NCBI RefSeq assembly: GCF_032854445.1
Contig: NC_088301.1
Span: 49,161,116 to 49,225,115, forward strand
Origin: Liolophura sinensis
Lineage: Eukaryota > Mollusca > Polyplacophora > Chitonida > Chitonidae
Length of the DNA stretch: 64,000 nt
Direction of reading: 5' to 3'
Position 1 is the stretch's first letter. Every line of letters begins with the position of its first letter. Shown piece after piece: positions 11,275-24,100 of the stretch. A program made the translations under genes and the position numbers. The notes beneath the pieces are model-generated. The model saw nothing but the letters and a program-made list of their open reading frames with translations. It was not told the DNA's origin and ran no database searches.

Positions 11275-11746
11275 CAGAATGTAAGAAGCGGTAGTGCTTA
11301 TGGAAAACCGTTGGCTTAACAGGGACTAAACAAAATCTACAGAAACATAACATTGTTCACACAGTTGTTCTAGGTTTTCCGTAAAATATCTTTTATTTCC
11401 AGAAAGAGATGCAATATAATGTAACAAGCTATTATACAGAAACAGTGTATATAATACGAGTTCTCTATACAAAAGCGAATACGTTCGGGTGGTTATCGCA
11501 TAACTTTGGCCACATACTCCTTACAACGAACGTGCCTCTCTCTGCCCTCGCTTTAGACCACTGCCACCACCAGCAAATTTTGTACAGAAATCTTGAACAA
11601 CGCCGAGGTGGCTAGGGTCACGGTGATGATGCAGCAAGTGATTTCAGAAAATACAAAATCACTGTCTCAATTTTTGTTTCTATTAATACTTGATGCATAT
11701 GCTTTCTCTTCATCTAAAGTACGCTCATCATGATTCTAACGGTTAC

Positions 11747-11947
11747 CTGACACTGTTTTATTGATGGATGGTAATTATAGGTCCGCCCAAGGAAATGAGT
11801 CAAAAAGTCAAGCTTGTCTAGTGTTGGCAGTGATGTGAAGCCAGTGTAGAGGGCGGCACGTGCGCTGAGAGCTACCACTATAAACAAGATTGACGTTTGG
11901 AGCCCGTGCGAGGAACGTATAGGCTTCTTTACGTTACACGAGCGCAT
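11747..11947 (-). CDS. candidate orphan first exon (signal-anchor-like ORF), unconfirmed
   Basis: An ATG-started frame of 67 codons ends at a plausible donor, CAG|GTAACC. It encodes a basic N-terminus, a hydrophobic stretch (LQTSILFIVVALSARAALYT) and a polar tail. Codon choice looks more exon-like than in neighbouring ORFs. I recognise no family and found no matching second exon before MEST. It may be chance. Confidence 0.2.
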
Positions 11948-12927
11948 TGATTTTCCTTACTATATAGTAAGTTTGTGAACTGCAGCCTTTCATGTGGTAC
12001 CATGTCATACCCCCACGTGCAGCTTGCACTTTTCTATACAACATATCAAAAAATCTATCCAAAAACAGCCAAAATTCTGATATATTTTAACTAGGTGCAA
12101 AATAACAGTTCAGAACTTTATAATGTTTCAACAACCTAAAATGTCTGTGTGGCTGTATTACCCAATTGGTGCTCCATCACTCCAGTTCAGAAGCAAATCT
12201 TGGACCCAGTTGCCGAATTACGCATGCGTAACCTTTAGGCTTAGTCTCACCACTGATGGCCTAACGCTGAACTATACACGTCATTCGTAGATAAATTGTT
12301 TTCAGGTGTCCTTCAGGTGTACTTGACATAGATTCAAGATACGGTGTGGATGATTATGACATACTTCATGTATTCAATGAAAACATACCTGCTATTCTGA
12401 CATCGCAGAAGACAACATCTTGTATACTTGACTCTAGATGTTAATATGTTCCTTCAACATTGCAAATGAGACTTAAACCCCCAAATTTTTATTTATTTAC
12501 CCTTCTTTAAAGTAATGAACTTTGGTTTATATGTTGACACATAGAGGGATAGAAAATTTTCGTCTCCACCTCGCCGGAGGCTCGACCAAATGCAATGTAA
12601 CGAATTGAAGATCATCTGTGTCTGACAGCTAAAATATGTAAGGCAAATCAGATCAAAACCCTGAAGAGTAAAGCAGAATCGAATGGATTACTTAAAAGGA
12701 CAAGATTCAAACGCCTAGTTCTCACTTAAAAATCTAACCTTTTCGACTGAAGGTTTGTCCAAAATGCCAGAGACACAGAGGGCAAGAGACTCTCTCCCAT
12801 AAATGCCCTTCACATCTCAGCTAAACAGGACAAGTGGCCTAGATGGGACTATCATATAATAGATCCAGCTCCTGGCAATTAGAGTGTGTTAATTTCAATC
12901 GGCATCACATCCGGCCAGGTGTCTTAA

Positions 12928-13496
12928 AGGAGAAGAAAATTTAAAAACATGACACTATAGGCTGAAAAGAGCACATTTTTTTTCTATCTGGTGGTGCTTG
13001 CTGCATAACTTTGCGATTTTTCCTCGCCATACACGTAAAGTCTGAAAACGGCAGAGCTGGCATAAATCGATGAGTCCATCGCGTCCTCCATCTTTAACAC
13101 ACTGTAATTTATGCTGGGGATGTGTTGCCTCTCAGCCAATGAGAGTCTTTAAAACTACCGGCTTGTTCGTGTGAACTCGGAACCTACGTCCAACATTCTG
13201 GCTTCCCGATCGTCAATCGGAAAACGAACTGTACTGTTCGCAACCTTCTGAGAAGAAGAGTTCTACCGGAAATGTACGAATTACACTTCGGCGGTTTCCG
13301 ACAGCAATTCTCCTGTTAACACAGAAGACTTCAAGGCTAGTTCTTAGCAAAATGGAGTCGCCCACAGCGGGTTTTGGCGCTGATTTTATAATCTATCAAC
13401 TTGAGGTACATATTAGAATTTTTTATGGCATGCACCTGCGAGGAAATACATACTCTTTTCAATGGTATTTGATTGACATTTAAATTTTCTTCTCCT
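12928..13496. mobile_element. non-autonomous TTAA-type DNA element (Kolobok/piggyBac-like)
   Basis: The ends AGGAGAAGAAAATTTAAA (12928-12945) and its exact reverse complement (13479-13496) are flanked on both sides by TTAA (12924-12927 and 13497-13500). TTAA duplications are diagnostic of Kolobok and piggyBac superfamilies. The 569-bp interior has no transposase. Confidence 0.82.
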
Positions 13497-13555
13497 TTAA
13501 GAACTTACACGCGGTGTATGGCTCAGTCTGACACGGAAGTGATTATACTAACTGC

Positions 13556-13680
13556 TCCCCACCTCGGTACCGTGCTGCCTCTCTACCTCGACCTTTGTAG
13601 AGGTAGCAAGGTGATGTTAATCACGCTACCTCGCTTTCTCGCATCGCTACCTTGCTGCCTCGCATCGCTACCTCGCATAA
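13556..13680. repeat. degenerate minisatellite based on CTACCTCGC
   Basis: Variants of a 21-bp unit (CGCATCGCTACCTCGC and similar) repeat, with an inverted GAGGTAGCAAGG inside. The ORF across it is low complexity and not a gene. Confidence 0.55.
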
Positions 13681-13699
13681 CTTTGACAATAGTATTGTA

Positions 13700-16340
13700 G
13701 CGATAAAGCCTAGCTAAATCTTTAATGAAGTATACATACGCCAACTAATCGTTCATGATACCAAGTACCCGATGTGTTCAGCAACAACCATAGCAAGTAC
13801 CTGGCATAGGCTAATCACCAGACTATGATAAAAGCATCCTGATCATAAGGTAGTGGTGAGAGAACTACATAGTGAACAACTCAACACACTAATCTTCAGT
13901 TGAAACATAGCAAACAATATTTTATTCAAGAGGATGACATATGAGCTGTGTGATTGTGCAGGTGTTTGAAATTTGTCTCATTCCGAAGTTATTAACTCTC
14001 TATGTGCTTTTCTTTTTGTATGCAAGCCAGTAAATTCAGTACCCAATGATTTCTTGGGGTAGGCGTGAGCAAGTGCCGTGAATGATAAATTAGTGGATTC
14101 AGCTGCTACGCAAGCTTTCTTGGGATTAACCAGTTAGACAGCATAAGGAGAAATGGATATCTACAACATTATAATGACACAGTCATTTCTAAAGGGTGAC
14201 CATCAACATCAAGGGAGTACACACACTGACTTGCACTAGTACCCGGTGATTTTGCAAGGTGATCTAAGTACCAGATGATTTCATGGGGTGACCCCATGAA
14301 TTTACGGACCAGTGCAAGTAAAGACAGTATTAGTAATTTCCTCATTAACTTCGTATATTCCAGACATTAGGGTTGAGGTATTCATAAATGCCTTGAAACT
14401 GTTATAAGATAATTGCCCTATGGAAATCTGCATGTTTCAGTAGTAACCCCATGATTTTATAGGAACACTGGGGCCCATGTTTACAGAGGGTTAAAACTGA
14501 CATGCAGAGAAAGTAGGACGTTTAATCTTATAATTCCAAATTAAAACAGATTGTAAGATAATGACCAGGGCTCTATCATACCTCTGGTGGATATATTCCA
14601 ATCCGTGATCCGGTTAGTGATGGTATGTCAAGGTAGCCAATAAAGCCAGTATTTTAGACCATGTCCCTGGGTTACTTGAATTTCCCACTTTATACACTTC
14701 AGCAAGTACTCTCTACATCAAAATGGAGTTACACTAAGTGCATCATTAGAATGACCGTAGATCATGTTTTGTTTGATTTCACATCCAGAATAATCATAAA
14801 AACAGTTTCCTACCGTACCTCTTTTTGGTCTATAATATGTGTAGAACTTCAAATAAAACAAACCTATTTATTAGAGGGTTATAGTGAAATAAACATTTCC
14901 GCTCCATGTAGCATGCACACATCACATGGCACCTTCTACCAGTTCAGGGCGAGAAATACACAAGAGATTGTGTCCAACAACAAGTTAAACTGATAGGTAA
15001 CAAGTTATCCTTACTTGACATTTCAATTTTAGCTGTGTAATTAACATCGCAAAATAGTAATTAATCCACACAGCAATCCTTCACTACAACAACAATAACA
15101 ACAACCACACCATGTTTACATTGCTTATGTGTTTGATATATTACTCATCCACTGTTTGCTATTGAATCCCAGAAATACCAGTATGTTTACTACATATATT
15201 AAGCATTATATGAACAAGAAAACACTTATATTAGAGAAGGAAATATATTTGTCTCAGTATGTAGAATTAAAGAAACTATAACGAGCAGTGTTTTACTGTG
15301 GTATTTTGAATAGTCCCGTTAAACAAATTTTGTGATGTAGCGAAGCCAGGTACATAATGTTAAAGTTACGTGAACTATTCAGTTGTGATGCACATACCTG
15401 TACTGCAATAAGTGGAATAGTTGTTTGAATAGTTAGTAATATTGTTTGTATGTACGCTAAAGTGAATCTCGGGATAATGTTACGTTAATGGTGTCCACTG
15501 ACATAAATGTTTTCACGTATCCGATATGAGGGCAATTAAGGTTCTAGTAAACACAGAGGGAAGTCCACGCCATATATGATGACGAGCTGAATGTTAATAA
15601 ATGTATTTTCCCTTGACAATGATTGCACGTCGGTTGCACAGTTCAAATTGTGGTTTAATAATGTTAAAATTTCGTGTAACTATACTTGTAGCTCCTTAAA
15701 GTTCAAACCATGCAAATCTATCATGTAACTTTGAATTTGGAGTGTTTTGACTGTAACCAAAACACGCGTGTCCGAGAGGACGATGTTGCTTCTCCCGCCC
15801 GGTTTGTTCTATAAATAAACCTTTTTGCAGATACGACTATGGTGTCCTGTCGTGTGTCCAGCATGATTCGTCATCAGCAATTCATGGAACGGTTACACAT
15901 AAATAGCATAAAAATACACTAAAAGCTTCTCCGCTTTCTTCTTGGAGCACAAAAGTAGCTATAAAATACAGTTTAGGCCCCAGCGGTACGGAAATTAAGT
16001 ATAGGGGGAGAGCCCTAACTGGAGGGCGGTCTCGTGTGTTTCAGTATGTTCATCGATGATGTCTTTTCCGAATATATGTTCGACCATTAACGTGGCATGA
16101 AAACATGCCTAAATAGAGGAAATCCAGAAATATAAAGCATGTTTACAAAAATTTAATTTTTATTAATGGCATATCTTCCTCTATGTACCCTAAAGTTATA
16201 CTTATCGTTTTTATAGTACCTTTCCATCTATTCTTAAAGTAGCCATTGTTTTCCAATAGCACTGTCAAACCTGCAGTCAAGTTAAGCACAATAATATAAA
16301 GTATATCTAGCTAAATATAAATCTGGGATCAATTTATTTG
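13700..16340. other. non-coding intergenic region
   Basis: No exon or family recognised. Between about 14038 and 14465 a roughly 30-bp motif of the form AGTACCxxATGATTT, often followed by TGGGGTGA, occurs four times with divergence. The remainder shows nothing I can support. Confidence 0.4.
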
Positions 16341-16352
16341 TAGGTTTGGCTC

Positions 16353-16366
16353 ATATATATATATAT

Positions 16367-16449
<83 letters not shown>

Positions 16450-16450
16450 T
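16353..16450. repeat. (AT)n microsatellite
   Basis: About 98 bp of almost uninterrupted TA dinucleotides with two short breaks. The length may be unstable or collapsed in the assembly. Confidence 0.97.
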
Positions 16451-16675
16451 ACATCAACAGTGATATCGCAGTTAGGGTTGTCATGTAATTGTTCGTGTAA
16501 AAAGTAAAACAATGACAACTTAGACGCCTTCCAATACAATGACTTGAGCAGACTTTAGTAACAAAAACTGCATTGATACCTGTTAATAATTAGTTTATTA
16601 GACGTCACTGCACATGCTGATATGGAATTACTAAAAATTAAGTGTTGTCACATTTGACAAGGGCTCATAGTCCAC

Positions 16676-16706
16676 CAGCAGAATTCTGCTGTATGCATGC
16701 ATACAG
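16676..16706. repeat. two overlapping perfect palindromes
   Basis: CAGCAGAATTCTGCTG (16676-16691) and CTGTATGCATGCATACAG (16689-16706) are each perfect palindromes and share three bases. TATAAAAGAC follows directly. Function unknown. Confidence 0.85.
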
Positions 16707-17442
16707 TATAAAAGACCACGGAACACAGAATAAAACCAGAGCAGCCACGATCGTGTGAGAGTTGTCGAACGGTGAAATCTGGTTTGTTTTGTCAGTTTAC
16801 CTGTGTAGCATTTTATTCTAACTATTCATCTAAATGTATATGAAGATACGCATATTTAAAACAACGCGACAGAAAACCGGGACCAGCATTGTCACACTAT
16901 ACAACCACAACATTTGCTATATCGGATGTGACTATAGTGAACGAAAAAGAGCGAGTTCATATAATATTTCACGATGTAAAAAGATTTCAAACAAAAATTT
17001 ACCAAAGTCTCAATGTTTTTGAGTTTCTTACCAGAAAGAAAACTTAATTAGCCGCACGGGAGCTAAACTTTGGATGTTGGAATCATTTCTAGATATTGAA
17101 AAATGGTCACCTTTCAATGGATTATTTATATTAGGTGCGCAAAAATTTAGTAATTCGCATAAAGAAATTAGGGACGTTAGTTTGTCTGGTATATGAGCAC
17201 CTATAAGCTGATGGTACCAAATGTATGTGCTGAATACTGGATAGTATGAGCATATTTGTATATAGAGGGACCCATATGGGGAAGTCGACGGATATAGATA
17301 CGTTTGAGTGCTTCTTCTATACATGCTTTGAGTTATGCGACACAACGGCACGGAAATGTGCACAAAAGTAGAAAAAAATTGGACAGTCGTTTGTCATCGT
17401 ATAAGCAACCGCACACATCACGTCTACACGAGATATCGACTA

Positions 17443-17719
17443 TTGAAGGGGATATCCACCAAAACCGTATGCGTGTAACTTTCAACGTTGCAAGTTCCTC
17501 CCTTGAAGTTTCAACGCGCTTACAAGCTTTCTCGTTAGAAAGACAGAAACTGTGGCATCACAATTTGCAGTGTTCAGATTACATACCATACCCACATTTC
17601 GATAGCCACATTGCCGAATGTCGGTAGACACATAGCAGAAGCTGGAGACTTACATAGCAGTGTAGAACTTGCAACGTTCAAAGTTACACACATACAGTTT
17701 TGGCGGATATCCCCTTCCA
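17443..17719. mobile_element. MITE with about 55-bp inverted repeats, TA target (Tc1/mariner-like)
   Basis: The left arm begins TTGAAGGGGATATCCACCAA and the right arm is its reverse complement with about 10% mismatches over some 55 bp. Both ends abut a TA dinucleotide (17441-17442 and 17720-17721), as expected for Tc1/mariner insertion. It lies about 255 bp upstream of the SLC16 copy A ATG. Confidence 0.75.
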
Positions 17720-17885
17720 TACGCGACGGGTTTTTATATGTGATCCGGTACTATTTCCACTGACGTGTGTAGTTCACCTTTCACCAGACATACTGCACGC
17801 TTTGTCGCCTACGTATGCCTTAACTGGAATTGACCCTGTCGTGCTCCACATTTTTTCTCTCCCTGGTCTTATTGCATTCTTCAGG

Positions 17886-17893
17886 TGACGTCA
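17886..17893 (+). promoter_or_regulatory. perfect CRE octamer upstream of SLC16 copy A
   Basis: TGACGTCA, the full cAMP-response element palindrome, lies 82 bp before the copy A start codon. The position suits a proximal promoter or a 5' UTR. The preceding TTCTTCAG could instead be a splice acceptor. One octamer can occur by chance. Confidence 0.3.
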
Positions 17894-17974
17894 TACATCG
17901 AACGATGACCTCAGGATTTCACCAGCTGGAGAGCCATATTCCCACCTAACGCTGCTGGAGCCGCTGTGGAAAGG

Positions 17975-18166
17975 ATGGCTCAAGAGAAGAAGGGCTACCA
18001 CGAGAAATGGCTAGTCTTGATAGCAGCCTTTTGGTGCCAGCTCTTCAGCGCGGGATTTGCAACTGTCTGGGCATCTACTATGTGGAATTTTTGGAGTCGT
18101 TCGAAACGAGCAGGGGTATTGTGAGCTGGACTACATCTATATGTAGTGGCCTTGTGTTCGGAGCAG
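17975..18166 (+). CDS. SLC16 copy A exon 1 (TM1-2), one-base deletion
   Basis: Opens MAQEKKGYHEKWLVLIAAF. After GGATTTGCA the copy B pattern GCC AAC ACC CTT GGG is matched by GCA AC TGT CTG GGC, one base short. Beyond it the other frame reads YYVEFLESFETSRGIVSWTT, a normal transporter sequence, up to the donor GTACGT. In the initial frame TGA occurs after 49 codons. Confidence 0.88.
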
Positions 18167-21100
18167 GTACGTGCTTAAGATAAACATCGCAATGTTAGGA
18201 CTGCTAGTTGTTTATCTCTCTTGTTTTTCCAGCTCAGCCGATTTATAGCCTTCTACAACAACAACAAGGCCAGCAGTTCAAGGTCAAGGTTTGGGTTGCG
18301 TTAGCATACCGGTCCATACAGTGTCGGTGAAGAGGACTAATACAATTAACGGTGCAGGCCTATGTAATATACTTCAGGCATAATTTGTCTTTGACAATAT
18401 ATATAATAAATATATAGATTAGGTATAAATATGAACAAAAGCAAAAACACACTTTATAAACGTGCACGAATTCAAATAAATATGAGGTTTTTAAATTGCG
18501 GAAATACATTTCTATCCAGTCTTTATAAAAGAGACACCTGTGTATGGATGGTCGTTATGAACCAATGAAATAAATAAATACTGAAAAAGAGATCAAATGG
18601 AGATCCACAAGTATCCCTGTTTGTGCAAAGGCCGCCCGGGCACCGATACGTGCATGCTAGGCATGGTTGTTTTTCTACCAGGGCAGAAACTTGCTATATA
18701 TAGCCCTTGTGCGGATCGATTTTAAGAATAGGGAAGATGGACCCCTCTATTGAAAGAGACGCATTGATCGCCAACATAATATATTGAGATCTTGTAAAAA
18801 TGATTAGTAAAACAGAAAGGACCTGGTATGGTAAGGCGGAGAATCGGAGTACCCCAGAGAGGTACGATAAGACAGTGCGAATTTCAAGATCCCATCACAT
18901 TTCTGTAAGTTTACAGATTAGAAGTGTAAATCTTGGTCGAAGCACCCGTAAAAGTTATGGCCATAAAGGCAAAGGTTACTTAGTAATAACCCGCCAAAAA
19001 TGCACTCTCGGTCAAAAAAACGCAAATTTTTCGTTCAAACGAGGCATTGTGTTTTTTATTTACGTTATGAAGATCAACTTTAACTAGAAATATATCTTTA
19101 CTGAAACTTTCATGTGTGTATTTCTGCGTGCAATCAAAGTTTTGTTTTGGTTAACGTTCGTCTTCATAGGTAAAACATAAACTTTATAATGTGATCAGTT
19201 TTTTCTTATTTTGGCAAGTGTGAAATCCGTATTTCTGCGATAATCTCTCAGGCATCCTCTATAATACAGTGGACTAACGAAGTTGCCATTGAAAAACATA
19301 TTGCGCATCGAAGAAGAGTTCGATTTTGTGTGGCTATTTTTTCTTTGGAGACATACTTTTGTGTCAGTAAAGACAAAGGCCGTCTTGCATTAAGTAAAGT
19401 TATCATGAATCAGAATGGATAGATATGGTATTACGTAACATTTGGCAACTATACCAAAATCATACGCGAATCCGGGTTGAGAGCACATGTGGTCCTCTAG
19501 CTATCATTAACATTAACATTGTTATGCGTAGCGGAAGTATAAGGCTGAAAGTTACATTTGTTACATATTTATTTAATTCATTGGTGCCTAACTGCGTGCT
19601 CTCAAGAAGTTTTCAGAAATTAACGTTGCGGTGCAGTGATTGTCACATTTCTAAAGTGTTTGATGCAAAAGAAAAGATATATTTCAGTGTGATTGAAACC
19701 GCTCACAGTTTTTCGATTTTTGACCTACACATCGCTTCAGTGCATGTTTGGAGCTTTACAAGTCACATGCTTGCCAATAACAGTAAAAGAAGAGCAAACA
19801 GACGTGGAGAAAGAAGTAGCTTTACGAGTGTGTCAGGAGGTATCTCTCACAGCTATAGTCAGTTTCACTACTAGAGGTGCACAATTTCTCGCACTGGGGC
19901 CGTTGCCCAGGTCCCGGACCATACTAGGCCCTTTACTGAAAAACAAAACTGGCACCCGTGTAATAATGACGAATCAGCGAAACAGCATTTTTTTCGTGTG
20001 TGAACGCCAAGGGCAATCCTCAAAATTATTTAAATGCTAAACTCATTGTTAAATGTAGATATCTTTATGTACCGTCACATTTGCGTTTAGTGCAATAAAA
20101 TACCCATAGATCACATTACATGCTTTCCTAAAATTAAAAAAAAAATTTAAAAAAAGTGAACCCACAAGTATACCCAAATGTTGCTTTATTTTCGGTGCCT
20201 TTTTTCCTTTTGTCAAGATAACAAATATAAACCAGGGAAGTTAAATGAACATTTAAATGAACAACAGTCTTAAATGAACATAAAGTACAAATTAAGTATT
20301 TGCATGTTTTCATTCTTTTGGAGGTACAGAGATAAACTTAACGTACCAACCCAATGTGCCATTTATAATTATTACTATTCAAACATCTCTGTATGGACAA
20401 TAATAATTACAGATTACACATGACATGTTGTTAAACAGTTACTGAGTAGTGCAATACTACTGCCAACTTAATGTTATCAAGTGTGGCAGTTTTCCATGGA
20501 GGCAGTAAATATAGCGTAGAAAAGTTTCCGTGATCCAATTTCCGGCATTATTAGGTATAGTTTAAGGCTTCATATCATATCGAAATATATCATTGTCTCG
20601 TAATAAGCTTCATTCACACTGCCAATTTCATTCTTAATTGATCAGCAGTTTTTTGTGGATATATTTTGGTGGATAAACAGGAATAAATGTATAATGATTG
20701 GATATTCTTGGGGCAAACATGTTCAGGTTAACATATTTAATCCACACCGATTGTCTTGACACTTTACATGAACTTGCACTCAGCCGCGTTATTCTTAGCA
20801 TCGTGTTCTATGGACGCCATTGGTTTTCGCGCTAGGTATATGAGCGGAAGAAGGGTTTATGCCTTAAACTTTTAACTTGACACTCTCTGCACTTTCGTGG
20901 CTTGATGCCCGAAGATGAAACTTGTAGGACGATTCGGTTTCAGTGTAAGGTGACTTAGAATGGGGTATCCTGCCTGTAATGTCTGAGATATGGAGTTTCA
21001 TGGAGGAAACACTAAATGACTGATGATTTGTTATCTTGTTCACATAACATAATATTTATATTACTGTAGCAAATTATCTTTTAACTCAGAAAGCATAATA

Positions 21101-24100
21101 TTAATATAAATTTAACACATTAGTGTTAGTCTTTGGAGGTGTATAATAGAAAATTCGGTATGGCGCCGCATAACGAGAATGGTGTCGTTTTAGTTATGTA
21201 TTTTTCGGTTTACAAAATCCTTTCAAACTGTTGTGTCAAGATAAATATCAAATCATCCGGCCGATTTTGGTAAAATTGGTAAGACCTTGCGATAAAGAGA
21301 CATCTCAGTTCGGCATCTAGATAATGCAGTCATGAAAACTTTCAAAAATAATCTGAAAATCCAAGACTGTCACCATTGCACATGGCAGATGTTAAGGAAA
21401 CACATAAATGTTTAACGTCTATGTGAGAGAGAATGCGGATTTGCGGAATATATTTCATTTTTCAAGGTGAGGTAACATGCACACGTCTTATACCTAAATC
21501 TTGATGCATCGACACAACCGCTTTAAGATTCAGGTCTGAGGCTACATGTGACTTTAACCTTTTAAATCATTTATAGGACTTTTTGTTGGGATGGTCATCG
21601 AAAAATACGGCCCAAGGATATGTACTGCGGCAGGTGGCTTGTTGTGCTTCATCGGCCTCTTGTCGTCTGCATTCGCTGAACACATTGCCATCATCTACTT
21701 GTGTTTTGGTGTATTCACAGGTAAGCCCTATTTACAACGGTGCGCACTACATGGACACTGGACAAGTTATTAGTCCTACCCCCTACCCGATTAGGGGGAG
21801 GGGATTGTAGGTTTACAACCGTTTTTTCAGGCTGTCAGTCAGTCCGTCCGTCAGTCTGTTACAACAGTTTTTCAGACCTGATATGAAACGGTTCATCGTC
21901 TTCAATTGAAATTTGTTGCAGATCAAGTTCGAGATAAGTCAAATTTGGTCAAATTTATGTTCGTGTTTGGACTGTAACAGTTTTCAGGCTTTATTTTTCA
22001 AAATGGTTAATTGATCAAGTTCAAAATTGCAGTTGTAATATTTGCCATATATTAGATATCACATTCCTAGAATTGCTCAGATGCTGTGTTATCATCACAT
22101 TTAATGAGTGAGTGAGTGCTTGGGGTTTAACGTCGTACTTAACAATTTTTCAGTCATATGACGACGACACATTTAATGAATATTTACATGAAAACAATGC
22201 ACTTAACATTCTTAATATTCCTCGAAAAGGTACCTACATCATGTAGGATAATATATTTTGTCTCCTGATAACAACTTTGTTATCTACAGATTTCGTTTTA
22301 TTGCAGGAACAGGAGCATGTTTGGTGTGTCTGTCTTCCTTCGTTGCATTAGGCCAACACTTTGACAAAGGCAGGGGCGCAGCTTCTTCACTGGCTGTCGT
22401 GGGTTCGGGCCTTGGTGGATTGCTTTTCCCTGTGGTTCTGCGGCCTATTATTGACTGGTTTACCTGGCGAGGATCAATGATAATCATGTCTGGTCTAATG
22501 CTTAACTTGTTGCCGGCATCTAGAATGTTTGTAGTACCAAAACCCAAACCAGACATTCCACAGGCAAAAGAAGACAGCAAAACGCCGAGAATATCGCTGT
22601 GCAGTGATGGTATGTGGAGAAATCCTTCATTTGTCTGCTACGCCATTATATGCCCTATAATTTCCATTGGCTACCAATATGCTTACATTGTGATAGTTGA
22701 CCTGGGCATTCTGCTAGGATTTAACAAGATTCGAAGTACGTTTTTGCTTACTTATATGAGTTTATCCAGCACTATGTCATCTCTCTGCTTTGGGTGCGTG
22801 CTGAAATTACTTTGGAACCAAAATGTGCTGTTATTTAATGTTTGCCTGATCTCAATGAGTGTGGCCATGTTTGCCTTTCCCTATGTGACGTCATATGAGA
22901 CTCTTGTGGTCGTCTCGGCCTTGTATGGTGTTGCTATTGGAGGAATCAATGGCCTGTATGCTGTCGTCACGGCAGACCTCTTAGGTCTCAAGCGTTACTC
23001 CATAGGACTCGGCATTGTGTGTACAGTCTTCGGTATAGGTTACCTCCTTAGCGCACCGGTGGCAGGTGAGAAATGTTGATATTTTACAATGCATTAATGC
23101 GAAAGCAATAACTCACACAATCCAACCGCAGTTGTGTGATTTGTTTTATTTCGCATCTCATTCAAGTAAATAATTAGCTAGTCCACACGCTTGCCCCGAT
23201 TATCATTTGTCAATGACTTGATCTTTGTCCTTAAAAAATCGTCTGTCATGCATCAAAAGCTAGAAATTCTAACCGTGCAGAAGAGATTCCCTTCTTGGAA
23301 AGCGAGGCGCACACTCTTAGCATGGACGATTGCGATTTACTACCAGTTTACAACATGTCAATTTTGCAGGTGAATGTAAAATGACACAGCCAGTGATACA
23401 GTAGTAGTAGAGCAATGGCGGTAATACCCCTTTCACACTTATGCGGTTCAAGGCGCGGTTCCCCACGGTTCGATAGCCGCAGGGGATTGCAAAGAAAACG
23501 TAAACGTTTCCCGTAATCTTCCGCATTTTTCCGTGACTTTCCGCGTTCACCGCCGCAAAAATTAACCTGTTTAAGTGACAAAAAGCTCTAAACTGTAAGG
23601 AAACCGCGAGGACCGTGAAGGAATTGTATTGACCGCATTCAAAACGCAAACCTTCCGCGAACTTCCGCAAGATAACCGTAACTTTCCGCCGACCCAGATA
23701 TTTCCGGTTGCTTGCGGTAGCAACGGATTCAATACGATTTCTTCAAGGGAATCATACGGTACCCAGAAATACTAACGGTCTCCTCGTGGTTTCTACGGTT
23801 AATACGATTATTACTTTTTTCAAACGGTTCTTACGGTTACCACGTTTTCCTCAGGCTCCCCGGCGGTTCTACGGTGAAATATTCAAGCAGCACAGACAAA
23901 AAGTTCTTAATTTGCATAATTAACAACTGCACAGAAAATAAATTGAAACACTACTGTTTTCACCAAAAGGGAAAGAAAAGGGAAACCAGAAAAGACAAAG
24001 ATCTGTTACTCCTACTGTTGCATCTACACCACATCCTGATCGCGAAGCATACAATGAAGAAGTAATATCAGAGTTATTCCCCGTGGAAGAAATGCCAGAA

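Noticed and set aside
13473-13700. 75-codon ORF
   Set aside because: Crosses the TTAA element end and the CTACCTCGC minisatellite; low-complexity translation.
22284-22580. 98-codon antisense ORF
   Set aside because: Shadow of SLC16 copy A exon 3 on the opposite strand.
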